A DNA stretch of 7,545 bases from Deltaproteobacteria bacterium (GCA_019309945.1 JAFDFH010000105.1:1-7545), one strand, 5' to 3'; positions 1 through 5,843 are shown, counted from the first letter of the stretch. A program made the numbers and translations. Notes: generated by a model not told the origin, from the letters alone.

Positions 1-1070
1 ATTTCCTCATAGGGGTCTTCAACTTTGATAAATGGAACAAGAAGGCTGCCAATCTGGGCACCGTCCAGAATCGGAGCTTTGGCACCCACCAGGATGGAAC
101 ACCCTCGGTCATCTCCAATCCTCAGTGCTCGCGGCATTACATTGAGGCAATGCATACACCGGACACATTCCCTGTTATTTATATTCAATTTGCCGTCTTC
201 CATCCACATGCACTCGGTGGGGCAAAGATCAACAACCTCTTTCTGGATATCGAACGGGCCCCAGTCTCTCCCGGCATGGGCGCCGCCATTGGACGGAAAT
301 TCGCCGCCGATATAGGCCGCAACCGCTTCCTGGTCGATTTTGATGTCATCCCGCCAGGTGCCGATAAATGACATATCCGACCTTGCAATGGATGCGACAC
401 AGCAATTCGGGCATCCGTCAAATTTGAATTTGAACTTATAAGGAAACGCCGGGCGGTGAAGCTCGTCCTGATATTCAACGGTGAGGTCATGGCAGATCGC
501 CTGGGTGTCAAAACAGGCCCATTCACAACGGGCCTGGCCAACACAATCAGAAGGTGTTCGCAGGTTAGATCCGGAACCACCCAGATCCTGATTGAGGTTA
601 TGGGTCAATTCCCAGAAGACCTCCTCCAGCTGAGGGGTGGTTGTACCAAGGAAGATGATATCTCCGGTGGACCCGTGCATATTGGTGACACCGCTTCCGC
701 GACGTTCCCACAGGTCACAAATATCTTCCAGGTATTTCGTGGTATAGAATTTGCCGGCCGGCTGGGAAACACGCATGGTATGGAAATGGGCAACACCGGG
801 GAACATCTCGGGCTGATCGCAATATCTTCCGATGACACCGCCGCCATATCCGAAGACCCCGACGATTCCACCGTGTTTCCAGTGGGTCCTTCCATGCTTG
901 AAGGAAAGTTCCAGCACGCCCAGAAGGTCTTCACAAACATCCGTCGGAATCTGGTAGTCAATACCTTTTTCATTCTTAGCCCTTGATTCAGCTTCCCGTT
1001 TAAGGTCGGATACAAAACTCGGCCACGGGCCGGTTTCAAGCTGATCCAACAATGGGGTTTCATGTTTCAT
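1..1070 (-). CDS. dsrA: Dissimilatory sulfite reductase alpha subunit, partial (3' end off-window)
   Basis: This is the catalytic-core subunit of cytoplasmic DsrAB, which carries siroheme and iron-sulfur clusters. DsrAB reduces sulfite, passing sulfur to DsrC, as the last step of sulfate respiration. 356 residues are visible, against roughly 420-440 in the family, so the C-terminus lies beyond the left edge. The reading frame starts MKHETPLLDQLETGPWPSFV and keeps family signatures: THWKHGGIVGVFGYGGGVIGRY (about 62-83), TNMHGSTGDI (129-138), the siroheme-cluster cysteines C176-X5-C182 and C220-X3-C224, and a ferredoxin domain with C283, C287 and CVRCMHC (302-308). The ATG at 1070 is chosen because GGAGGT lies 6 bases upstream; the nearby ATG at 1063 is in another frame. 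A GGEFPSNGGAHAGRDWGPFD insertion (255-274) is typical of Desulfobacteraceae-like enzymes. Oddity: residue 223, usually Asp or Gly, is Cys, giving CPNCC. dsrB is expected just off the left edge. Identity is very secure. Confidence 0.98.
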   Translation of the reverse strand, partial: MKHETPLLDQLETGPWPSFVSDLKREAESRAKNEKGIDYQIPTDVCEDLLGVLELSFKHGRTHWKHGGIVGVFGYGGGVIGRYCDQPEMFPGVAHFHTMRVSQPAGKFYTTKYLEDICDLWERRGSGVTNMHGSTGDIIFLGTTTPQLEEVFWELTHNLNQDLGGSGSNLRTPSDCVGQARCEWACFDTQAICHDLTVEYQDELHRPAFPYKFKFKFDGCPNCCVASIARSDMSFIGTWRDDIKIDQEAVAAYIGGEFPSNGGAHAGRDWGPFDIQKEVVDLCPTECMWMEDGKLNINNRECVRCMHCLNVMPRALRIGDDRGCSILVGAKAPILDGAQIGSLLVPFIKVEDPYEE

Positions 1071-1076
1071 CGTTTT

Positions 1077-1082
1077 ACCTCC
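1077..1082 (-). promoter_or_regulatory. Ribosome binding site of dsrA
   Basis: The minus strand reads GGAGGT followed by TAAAACG-type spacer sequence and then ATG at 1070. The six-base match to the anti-Shine-Dalgarno and a 6-base gap fix the dsrA start. Confidence 0.9.
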
Positions 1083-1209
1083 ATTTTTTGAAAATTATAC
1101 GTCCTATTGATTCAGAAATTTCATTTTAGCTTGGTCGGGTCTGGAATCTTCACCTCCTCTCAGTCAGTGTTTGATGGTTTAAATATTACTATTTTTATCT
1201 TTGGGGATC

Positions 1210-1230
1210 GTATCGCGTATCGCGTAGTAT
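1210..1230. repeat. 7-bp tandem repeat in the dsrA leader
   Basis: Two exact copies of GTATCGC (1210-1216 and 1217-1223) are followed by a degenerate third unit, GTAGTAT (1224-1230). The array lies about +12 to +33 relative to the predicted dsrA transcription start, a position where an operator or an early RNA element could act. It is only about three units long, so function is speculative. Confidence 0.6.
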
Positions 1231-1248
1231 ATCGGTTTAAAGGTACGA

Positions 1249-1277
1249 ACTATAAAATCAATATTTTTCCTTGTCAA
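1249..1277 (-). promoter_or_regulatory. Sigma-70 type promoter of dsrA(B)
   Basis: On the minus strand a perfect -35 box TTGACA (1277-1272) is separated by exactly 17 bases from TATAGT (1254-1249), which matches 5 of 6 positions of the -10 consensus. It lies between the stop of the upstream gene (1326) and dsrA and points at dsrA. Strong constitutive expression would suit sulfite reductase, which is abundant in sulfate reducers. No Rex-like or other known operator was recognised. Confidence 0.75.
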
Positions 1278-1325
1278 TAAAAAAGCTCCTGTTTTAAAAA
1301 GAATTCTTTGGGTTCAAAAGCGTGT

Positions 1326-2516
1326 TCATCGCCCTGTATCAGTACTGAAGCCTGGATCATTTTTAACCAAACATAAAACTTTAATATGCTCTTTTAAATT
1401 TTTTTTCATCACGGGCACATCCGGGGACCCGGGATTGTAAAGGTTCACAATCGTTTCCGCTAAATCATAAAGCTCTTGCTCCGTCCAAAATGATAGATAG
1501 CCTTTGAAACAAACATCCAGAGGGTCGCCAAACAAAGTTATGGGCGGCTTTAAGGCCAACCCCTGGAAAAAACCGTTTATCGTTTCTTCAACAGCGAAAT
1601 CGTCAGACCACACGACATCCCCAATTCCGTCAATCCGGTCTAAACGCATTCGTATGGTAAGATTTAACAGGAATACCAACAGCGCTTCCAGTATCGATCG
1701 TGGATCCCTGTCTTTATTTTTAATCAAGGAAATGTAGCCCCTCGCTGAAACCAGCCTCAGTTCGATCCTGCCGTCAACAAGTTTAAGAACAAAATCGCCG
1801 GCTGCGTGCGACCAGGGCAATATCTGCTCGAATGTCTCCAGGTCATAATAACAGGTAAGAATCAAGGCGGCCTGGCGATATAGTTGACGTGTCTGCTCCG
1901 AAGTTAAGAAAATGGTACCATGAACGGGGTCCCAAACGAGTATTGTTTTCTTTCGGTCTGAATCATTAAGAGAAATATGGAATTCATGATACCCTTCGAA
2001 CCATTCACCCAAAAACAGGCCGACTTTGAAATCGTCTTTTGTATATATATCACCCCGGCCGTAAACCTCGGGCAGATAAGTGCAGCCAAACCGAGTGTTA
2101 AGGGTTTTTAATATCTCAAACTCTTTCCTTATGCCGTCCCGCCCGGTTTTAGAGAGGGCAATATTCAATACCAATGGTATCTTCAGACCTTCCACAACCG
2201 TTTCGATTCTGGAGGGATGATAAAACTCACCGTGCTTTTCCAGATGTATCTGAATTTCTTCAATCGCTTTTAACTCTACCTGTCGATTTGCTCGCTTTGA
2301 AAGGGTATCCGTCAGAAGTTGGAACTCATTGCTTTGAAGAAAATCACGGGCGGCTGAAAAATAATCGCCATAGCTTAACCGATCATCCGCCTCATCCGTG
2401 GGTGTACCTTTAAACGAATGTCTGCTCAACGGTATGGGTTGGTTCCATAACGCATTTTCTTTCTTGGCGGGTTTTTGCTGGAGCAGGAAACAGGTGATTT
2501 TCGGCAGGCTTTTCAT
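1326..2516 (-). CDS. Conserved-looking protein of unknown function, possibly kinase/APH-like fold
   Basis: I do not recognise this 396-residue soluble protein with certainty. There is no signal peptide or clear membrane segment. Residues about 100-180 read like a degenerate kinase or aminoglycoside-phosphotransferase N-lobe: a strand LVLNIAL (115-121), a helix with KEFEILKTL (131-139), LPEVYGRG (148-155), then a hinge-like LFLGEWFEGY (167-176). WSHAAGDFVL (235-244), followed by IELRLVSARGY, sits where such folds carry HGDxxxxN and the metal-binding DFD. The catalytic Asp/Asn set is not convincingly present, so it may be a pseudo-kinase or something else. This similarity is my inference by eye. 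The ATG at 2516 has only a weak GAG as Shine-Dalgarno, and no other in-frame ATG occurs before residue 290, so the N-terminus is uncertain. It lies 75 bases downstream of the TPR gene on the same strand, and dsrA follows with its own promoter. No hairpin terminator is visible after the stop. Confidence 0.72.
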   Translation of the reverse strand: MKSLPKITCFLLQQKPAKKENALWNQPIPLSRHSFKGTPTDEADDRLSYGDYFSAARDFLQSNEFQLLTDTLSKRANRQVELKAIEEIQIHLEKHGEFYHPSRIETVVEGLKIPLVLNIALSKTGRDGIRKEFEILKTLNTRFGCTYLPEVYGRGDIYTKDDFKVGLFLGEWFEGYHEFHISLNDSDRKKTILVWDPVHGTIFLTSEQTRQLYRQAALILTCYYDLETFEQILPWSHAAGDFVLKLVDGRIELRLVSARGYISLIKNKDRDPRSILEALLVFLLNLTIRMRLDRIDGIGDVVWSDDFAVEETINGFFQGLALKPPITLFGDPLDVCFKGYLSFWTEQELYDLAETIVNLYNPGSPDVPVMKKNLKEHIKVLCLVKNDPGFSTDTGR

Positions 2517-2591
2517 TACACGAACTCATTTAATAATTTCGACCCGCCCCTGACACACGAAGCGGCATGGCCACAACTATTTGTTTTTATA

Positions 2592-3218
2592 TCATTTTTT
2601 TCTGTATTCGTCTACCTCTTTTAATATTTCCGGGGCCACTTTATACCCCAGTTCGACTGCTTTAGCACAATGTTCGGCCGCCATTGCATATTCCCCTTTC
2701 TCAAGATAAGCAATCGCGAGATTGTTATGGGCAATCGCAAATGAAGGTTCAAGTTGAAGGACCTTCAGATTGACGTCAATGCTCTTGTCCACCATCCCCT
2801 TCATCAGGTAGGCATTCGCTAAAGTTGCGTAAGCCTGAATGAAATTGGGGTTCCACTTCGTCGCCTTTTCAAGGGCCTCAATCGCTTTATCAATTTCACC
2901 CTTTTGAAGCTGGACAAATCCGATATTTCCCCATCCTTCAGCAAACCCCGCTCGGGAGTGGATCGCCTGCTGGTTGTGGGCCAGGCAGCCGTCCAGGTCC
3001 CCACGGTGCAAACAAATCCCACCCAGTTGAACATACGCTTCCGCAAGTGTCGGGCTGCAATGGATGGCTTCCTTGAGCGCCTTTTCGGCTTCATCATATT
3101 TTTGGAGCCCAAGCAACGCAACCGCAAGGTTATAATGGGAATTGCCGCAATCCGGGTTTGACGCAATGGCCGCGCGCTGCGCGGCAATGAATTCTTCTAC
3201 ATTTTTTGCCTTTGACAT
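2592..3218 (-). CDS. Tetratricopeptide repeat (TPR) protein, five repeats
   Basis: This 208-residue protein is almost entirely TPR, a 34-residue helix-turn-helix scaffold for protein-protein contacts. Five repeats can be placed at about 25-58, 59-92, 93-126, 127-160 and 161-194. They show the expected small and aromatic positions, for example YNLAVALLGLQKYDEAEKAL (29-48), ATLANAYLMKG (131-141) and NNLAIAYLEKGEYAMAAEHC (165-184). A short N-terminal helix and a charged C-terminal tail complete it. With no signal peptide or membrane segment it should be cytoplasmic. The ATG at 3218 is supported by AAGGA (3230-3226) 7 bases upstream. It is the first gene of a probable minus-strand unit with the kinase-like gene 75 bases downstream. 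The TPR assignment is firm; the binding partner cannot be told from the sequence. Confidence 0.93.
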   Translation of the reverse strand: MSKAKNVEEFIAAQRAAIASNPDCGNSHYNLAVALLGLQKYDEAEKALKEAIHCSPTLAEAYVQLGGICLHRGDLDGCLAHNQQAIHSRAGFAEGWGNIGFVQLQKGEIDKAIEALEKATKWNPNFIQAYATLANAYLMKGMVDKSIDVNLKVLQLEPSFAIAHNNLAIAYLEKGEYAMAAEHCAKAVELGYKVAPEILKEVDEYRKK

Positions 3219-3250
3219 TGTTCGATCCTTTTTTCACAATAAAATGATGG

Positions 3251-3266
3251 ATTAGCCATCGCTAAT
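3251..3266. promoter_or_regulatory. Operator-like palindrome upstream of the TPR gene
   Basis: ATTAGC (3251-3256), a CATC spacer and GCTAAT (3261-3266) form a perfect 6+4+6 dyad. It lies 33 bases upstream of the TPR start, between that start and a possible promoter. It could bind a dimeric regulator, but short AT-rich dyads also arise by chance. Confidence 0.3.
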
Positions 3267-3280
3267 TTAATGATTCGGGC

Positions 3281-3309
3281 TAAGTACGGCATCAAATGAT
3301 AGTTGTCAA
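3281..3309 (-). promoter_or_regulatory. Possible promoter of the TPR / kinase-like unit
   Basis: The minus strand has a perfect TTGACA (3309-3304), but the hexamer 17 bases on (TACTTA, 3286-3281) is a poor -10 box. The position, about 60 bases upstream of the TPR start, is right. I treat it as a candidate only. Confidence 0.25.
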
Positions 3310-3371
3310 GAAAAAGCCAATTAGAAGGAAAATGGCTGTCATGAATCGGGAACCCATCTTTTTTCTTGACA
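3304..3371. repeat. 12-bp inverted repeat with TTGACA in both arms
   Basis: TGTCAAGAAAAA (3304-3315) is matched perfectly by TTTTTCTTGACA (3360-3371), with 44 bases between the arms. A smaller nested pair, AGCCA (3315-3319) and TGGCT (3333-3337), lies inside. Each arm contains a -35-like TTGACA facing outwards, one towards the TPR gene and one towards dapA. It may be a divergent promoter/operator region or the remnant of a very small palindromic element. Confidence 0.55.
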
Positions 3372-3391
3372 GAACGCCTTCTTTTTTTTAA

Positions 3392-3399
3392 CTTTTTCT
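3392..3399. repeat. Target-site duplication, left copy
   Basis: CTTTTTCT abuts the left end of the 172-bp element and is repeated exactly at 3572-3579. This marks the insertion site. Confidence 0.85.
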
Positions 3400-3571
3400 G
3401 TAACTACTCACGTAGTCAGGCTGAAGCTGTTTAGACTAAAGGCTGAAGGGGTCAGAAAAGCACGATTGCCGTACTTTAGCGGAAATATCTGATTCTTGCA
3501 TCAAACATGGCTCTAAAATGCGCTTTTTCCTAATAGTCTTCAACCTTCAGCCTATCCACCTGAGTAGTTAC
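3400..3571. mobile_element. 172-bp MITE-like element (GTAACTACTCA termini)
   Basis: The element begins GTAACTACTCA (3400-3410) and ends with the exact reverse complement, TGAGTAGTTAC (3561-3571). Similarity continues inward: AGGCTGAAG (3418-3426) is mirrored by CTTCAGCCT (3545-3553). Perfect 8-bp direct copies of CTTTTTCT flank it. No reading frame is worth reporting inside, so it must have been moved by a transposase encoded elsewhere. GTAA termini with 8-bp duplications are features I associate with the IS66 family, but that assignment is inference. The inner arms carry degenerate 7-bp units: AGGCTGA, AGGTTGA and AGACTAT on the right arm read inward, and a second AGGCTGAAG at 3440-3448. It sits between dapA and the sequence that would otherwise be its upstream promoter region. 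The exact duplication argues for a fairly recent insertion. Confidence 0.85.
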
Positions 3572-3579
3572 CTTTTTCT
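3572..3579. repeat. Target-site duplication, right copy
   Basis: CTTTTTCT directly follows the right terminus of the element and is identical to the left copy at 3392-3399. Confidence 0.85.
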
Positions 3580-3628
3580 TTAATTAAATGGGTAAAGAAT
3601 ACAAATTCGACAGCGAGAGGGGGTTCTC

Positions 3629-4666
3629 ATGATAACTGGATGTTACACCGCACTGGTTACACCATTTAAAGGGGATGAAATCGATGTTGAAGGAATCCAA
3701 AAACTGGTTGATTTCCAAATTCAAAACGGCATTACCGGAATTTTAGCCGTAGGCACGACGGGTGAAAGTCCCACGTTAGCATGGAACGAACATAACAAGG
3801 TCATTGAAACCGTTGCCCAAAAAACAAAGGACACATGTATTTGTATTGCCGGGACCGGTAGCAACAACACCCGAGAAGCGCTGGCCGCAACAGAACATGC
3901 AGTCAAAGTTGGCGCTGATGCCGTTTTGCTTGTCGACCCCTATTATAACGGGCCCAGCTCGCTTGAAATACGCAAAGAATATGTTGGACCGGTCGCCGCC
4001 GCCTTTCCCGGCATCCAGGTGATCCCTTACGTTATCCCCGGCCGAACAGGGTGTCAGCTCTTTGCTGAGGATCTTGCCATTCTCCACAAGGAGTTTGAGA
4101 ATGTAAAAACAGTTAAAGAAGCCACGGCCAGTATCGAGAATATGAGGCACACGCGATCCTGCTGCGGCCCGGACTTTACCATTCTGTCCGGCGATGACGG
4201 GATGACGTTTGAAATGATGGTGGATCCGCAGGTAAAGGCTGCCGGGGTGATATCGGTTGCCTCTAATTTAGCGCCCGGGGCTGTCGCTGCAATGGTTCGA
4301 CGCTTAGCTGACGGTAATCAGGAGGAAGCCCAAAAACTGAAAGCCTCCCTTGAACCTCTGTTTGGCCTGGTAACGGTTAAATCCATGGAACAGACGCCTC
4401 AAGGCGAGGTGGTCTGTCGGGCCCGAAATCCCATGGGCGTCAAAGTGCTGATGTCCATTCTGGGGATGCTCTCTGGTGGATGCCGACGACCATTGGGGAA
4501 AATGACAAAAAATGGTCTGGCAACAGTTCTTGAAGCCGCACGCACCGTTCAGTCCAATAATCCGGAATTGTTTAAACCCATCGCTGATTTTTTCGACGTT
4601 GATATCAATGAGCGCTTAAGCAACCCTTCATATCGCGAAGGGCTTTATTATGAAACGTACGAATAG
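3629..4666 (+). CDS. dapA: DapA-family aldolase (4-hydroxy-tetrahydrodipicolinate synthase-like)
   Basis: This is a cytoplasmic Schiff-base aldolase of the DapA/N-acetylneuraminate lyase superfamily. A true DapA condenses pyruvate with aspartate semialdehyde in lysine and diaminopimelate synthesis. The TIM-barrel landmarks are in order: GTTGESPTL (42-50, pyruvate carboxylate site), DPYYNGPSS (103-111, Tyr of the proton relay), IPYVIPGRTG (132-141, catalytic Tyr134 and Arg139), VKEAT (162-166, Schiff-base Lys163) and LSGDD (186-190). All catalytic residues expected for DapA are present. At 345 residues it exceeds the usual ~290. The excess is an insertion around VKSMEQTPQGEVVCRAR (about 250-270) and a C-terminal extension of about 40 residues ending YREGLYYETYE. 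PYVIPGRT instead of the common PYNVPSRT leaves some doubt about substrate. The ATG has GAGGGGG 5 bases upstream. It converges on the YkgJ-type gene across 37 bases with no obvious terminator. Confidence 0.85.
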   Translation: MITGCYTALVTPFKGDEIDVEGIQKLVDFQIQNGITGILAVGTTGESPTLAWNEHNKVIETVAQKTKDTCICIAGTGSNNTREALAATEHAVKVGADAVLLVDPYYNGPSSLEIRKEYVGPVAAAFPGIQVIPYVIPGRTGCQLFAEDLAILHKEFENVKTVKEATASIENMRHTRSCCGPDFTILSGDDGMTFEMMVDPQVKAAGVISVASNLAPGAVAAMVRRLADGNQEEAQKLKASLEPLFGLVTVKSMEQTPQGEVVCRARNPMGVKVLMSILGMLSGGCRRPLGKMTKNGLATVLEAARTVQSNNPELFKPIADFFDVDINERLSNPSYREGLYYETYE

Positions 4667-4703
4667 GTATTGCCATTAATGCATGCGCCGGTTTTGAAAA
4701 ACG

Positions 4704-5480
4704 TTAGGCACCTTCTTTCATACCGAAGGGACCCTCTTTAAAGAAAATCCCCTTCAGCCACTTCAGGCCGAATTTAAGAAGGTCTATTTCATCCTTTTTA
4801 ATTTTTTCGATCGTTTCCTCATCAATGACATAGCGATCCAGAAATGAACTCTCAAAAACAAATTGTCTGAATTTGTCGATATTGTAACTGGCTAAAAAAA
4901 ACATTTTCTTGCTCTGTTCAGAGAGTTTAATGTTTGGCGGAAACGATCGTTTCCTCACAATCAGGTCGGTCCATTCGGCATTTATTTCATCATGGATATC
5001 AACCCCCTGATTTTTTCTCCATTCCCGGACCGTCCAGGTTGCTTCCTCCTCAAATCCAAGACAGTGGGGTTCGTGGACGAAAAAATAAAATTCGTCACCG
5101 TCCACATCTTCTTTGTGACTCAAGGACGCCACTCCCAATGGATAATATCGGCATGTGGTGGGCCTGTCTTCGTACACGATACATCCTTCCTCCCGAACAA
5201 AGAGGCATGATTTTTCATTATCATCTAAAACTTTTAACGTAACAACCGGCAGATCGGTTTTCTCTAAAATATGTGGCTCCGTGTATAGTGCTAAAAATTC
5301 TTCAGAGGTAAGCTGAAGGCAATTCTTAAGCCGGATAATGTCATATGGCGTAAGGATGATATTGATACCTCTGCAGCACTTTGTGAAACATTTGACCTTT
5401 TTGTGACACTTGAACTTGAATGTGTGGTCCAGTCCCACTCGTACCGGGTCTATGCCGGCCATTTTTTCCAATGTATCCAT
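4704..5480 (-). CDS. YkgJ-type cysteine-cluster protein (putative Zn/Fe-binding)
   Basis: The protein carries the spaced cysteines of the YkgJ family (CxxCxxCC-type putative metal-chelating domain), numbered here from the ATG at 5480 (258 residues). They are C25, C31, C35 and C36, then C92, C100 and C110 in DRPTTCRYYPLG (105-116), with a further C140. The RPxxCRxYP signature is diagnostic. The first cluster is spaced CX5CX3CC, looser than the canonical motif. Function in the family is poorly defined; metal or iron-sulfur binding is assumed. A charged helical C-terminal half follows and no signal peptide is seen. A GTG at 5486 in the same frame gives two more residues, but the GAAAGG at 5495-5490 is only 3 bases from it and 9 bases from the ATG, so I prefer the ATG. 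A good promoter lies at 5694-5666, with a mobile element filling the leader. Confidence 0.88.
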   Translation of the reverse strand: MDTLEKMAGIDPVRVGLDHTFKFKCHKKVKCFTKCCRGINIILTPYDIIRLKNCLQLTSEEFLALYTEPHILEKTDLPVVTLKVLDDNEKSCLFVREEGCIVYEDRPTTCRYYPLGVASLSHKEDVDGDEFYFFVHEPHCLGFEEEATWTVREWRKNQGVDIHDEINAEWTDLIVRKRSFPPNIKLSEQSKKMFFLASYNIDKFRQFVFESSFLDRYVIDEETIEKIKKDEIDLLKFGLKWLKGIFFKEGPFGMKEGA

Positions 5481-5489
5481 ATTCACTTG

Positions 5490-5495
5490 CCTTTC
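5490..5495 (-). promoter_or_regulatory. Ribosome binding site deciding the start of the YkgJ-type gene
   Basis: The minus strand reads GAAAGG, 9 bases before the ATG at 5480 and only 3 before the GTG at 5486, which favours the ATG. It lies 5 bases beyond the end of the 143-bp palindromic element, so a hairpin in that element would stand next to it. Confidence 0.7.
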
Positions 5496-5500
5496 TTTAA

Positions 5501-5643
5501 AGTGCCCATCCAGAAACGGTCTTTTTACCCGATCTCTGCGTTATGCTTAAAATTTTATCCTCGGAATATCAACTATATGCCTGCGGTAAAATTTTTCGCG
5601 GGCCTTGATCTCGAACAAAAATCCTCGTTTCTGGACGGACACT
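5501..5643. mobile_element. 143-bp palindromic MITE-like element in the YkgJ leader
   Basis: The termini AGTGCCCATCCAGAAACG (5501-5518) and, read on the minus strand, AGTGTCCGTCCAGAAACG (5643-5626) match at 16 of 18 positions. A second perfect inverted repeat lies inside: AAAATTTTA (5549-5557) with TAAAATTTT (5587-5595). No credible gene is inside. The flanks share only the dinucleotide AA, so no long target duplication is seen. Both terminal mismatches become G-U pairs in the minus-strand RNA, so an uninterrupted 18-bp helix can form in the sense transcript of the YkgJ-type gene but not in the opposite one. The sequence is unrelated to the GTAAC element at 3400. It is most likely a non-autonomous transposon or a REP-like repeat; a structured RNA element is the alternative. 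Confidence 0.7.
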
Positions 5644-5665
5644 AAGTGATAAATTGCTTGCCCCT

Positions 5666-5694
5666 GTCATATCCAAGCAAAAAACCAATGTCAA
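5666..5694 (-). promoter_or_regulatory. Sigma-70 type promoter of the YkgJ-type gene
   Basis: On the minus strand, TTGACA (5694-5689, perfect) is followed after exactly 17 bases by TATGAC (5671-5666, 4 of 6). Transcription would begin near 5659 and run through the whole palindromic element before reaching the gene, giving a leader of about 180 bases. Confidence 0.6.
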
Positions 5695-5787
5695 TTGTTT
5701 CAGCCCTGCATTTCAAATCATTTGACCTGATTAACGGTTTGAATATGTGATTCGGTTATGTTACTAAAGCGTTTAGCAACCATCCCT

Positions 5788-5817
5788 TTGAGACCAAAAG
5801 CTTTTTATCTTTATCAT
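5788..5817 (+). promoter_or_regulatory. Candidate promoter of glpA
   Basis: TTGAGA (5788-5793, 5 of 6) and TATCAT (5812-5817, 5 of 6) are 18 bases apart. The predicted start near 5824 leaves a leader of about 20 bases, which still includes the weak AGG ribosome site at 5836-5838. Confidence 0.45.
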
Positions 5818-5843
5818 TTCTCGGAGTCAGGGAACAGGTTTAA

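Larger units (their letters stand above)
1071..1242 (-). other. Long dsrA mRNA leader with a second, ORF-less Shine-Dalgarno
   Basis: If transcription starts about 7 bases past the -10 box (near 1242), dsrA has a leader of about 170 bases. Within it, 1151-1158 on the minus strand reads AGGAGGTG, a perfect 8-base match to the 16S anti-Shine-Dalgarno, 80 bases upstream of the dsrA ATG. No ATG follows at a usable distance. The only short frames are 8-10 codons beginning at non-standard positions (GTG inside the motif, or ATT) and ending at a TGA. It could be a ribosome standby site, a leader peptide with an unusual start, or chance. The promoter-proximal part holds a 7-bp tandem repeat. Confidence 0.5.
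3219..3628. other. Divergent intergenic region between the TPR gene and dapA
   Basis: These 410 bases contain no credible gene. They hold, from left to right, a 16-bp palindrome, a long-spaced 12-bp inverted repeat whose arms each carry a TTGACA box, a 172-bp mobile element with its target duplications, and a short AT-rich stretch before the dapA ribosome binding site (GAGGGGG, 3617-3623). No riboswitch fold was recognised upstream of dapA. Confidence 0.7.
5644..5843. other. Divergent promoter region between the YkgJ-type gene and glpA
   Basis: No gene is visible in these 200 bases. They contain the minus-strand promoter at 5694-5666, a possible plus-strand promoter at 5788-5817, and a small dyad, CAAAT-C-ATTTG, at 5714-5724 that could be an operator. 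No riboswitch or terminator was recognised. Confidence 0.55.

Noticed and set aside
456..986. 176-residue plus-strand open frame
   Set aside because: It lies wholly antisense to dsrA, whose frame matches a known protein along its whole length; no ribosome site or recognisable protein.
1278..1325. Palindrome AAAGAATTCTTT and T-rich sequence after the kinase-like gene, as a terminator
   Set aside because: The stem is AT-only and short, with no GC-rich hairpin followed by a U-tract; not a convincing intrinsic terminator.
2413..2529. Alternative start ATGAG on the minus strand just upstream of the kinase-like gene, in another frame
   Set aside because: It yields only about 39 codons before a stop and an unrecognisable peptide; I kept the frame starting at 2516, although its Shine-Dalgarno is weak.
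3366..3394. Plus-strand promoter for dapA at TTGACA (3366-3371)
   Set aside because: The hexamer 17 bases on is TAACTT, only 3 of 6, and the mobile element separates it from dapA by more than 230 bases.
3572..3628. Lysine riboswitch upstream of dapA
   Set aside because: Only 57 bases lie between the mobile element and the gene, far too few for that aptamer, and no matching conserved core is seen upstream.
3776..4150. 124-residue minus-strand open frame
   Set aside because: Antisense shadow of the DapA-like coding sequence; no independent support.
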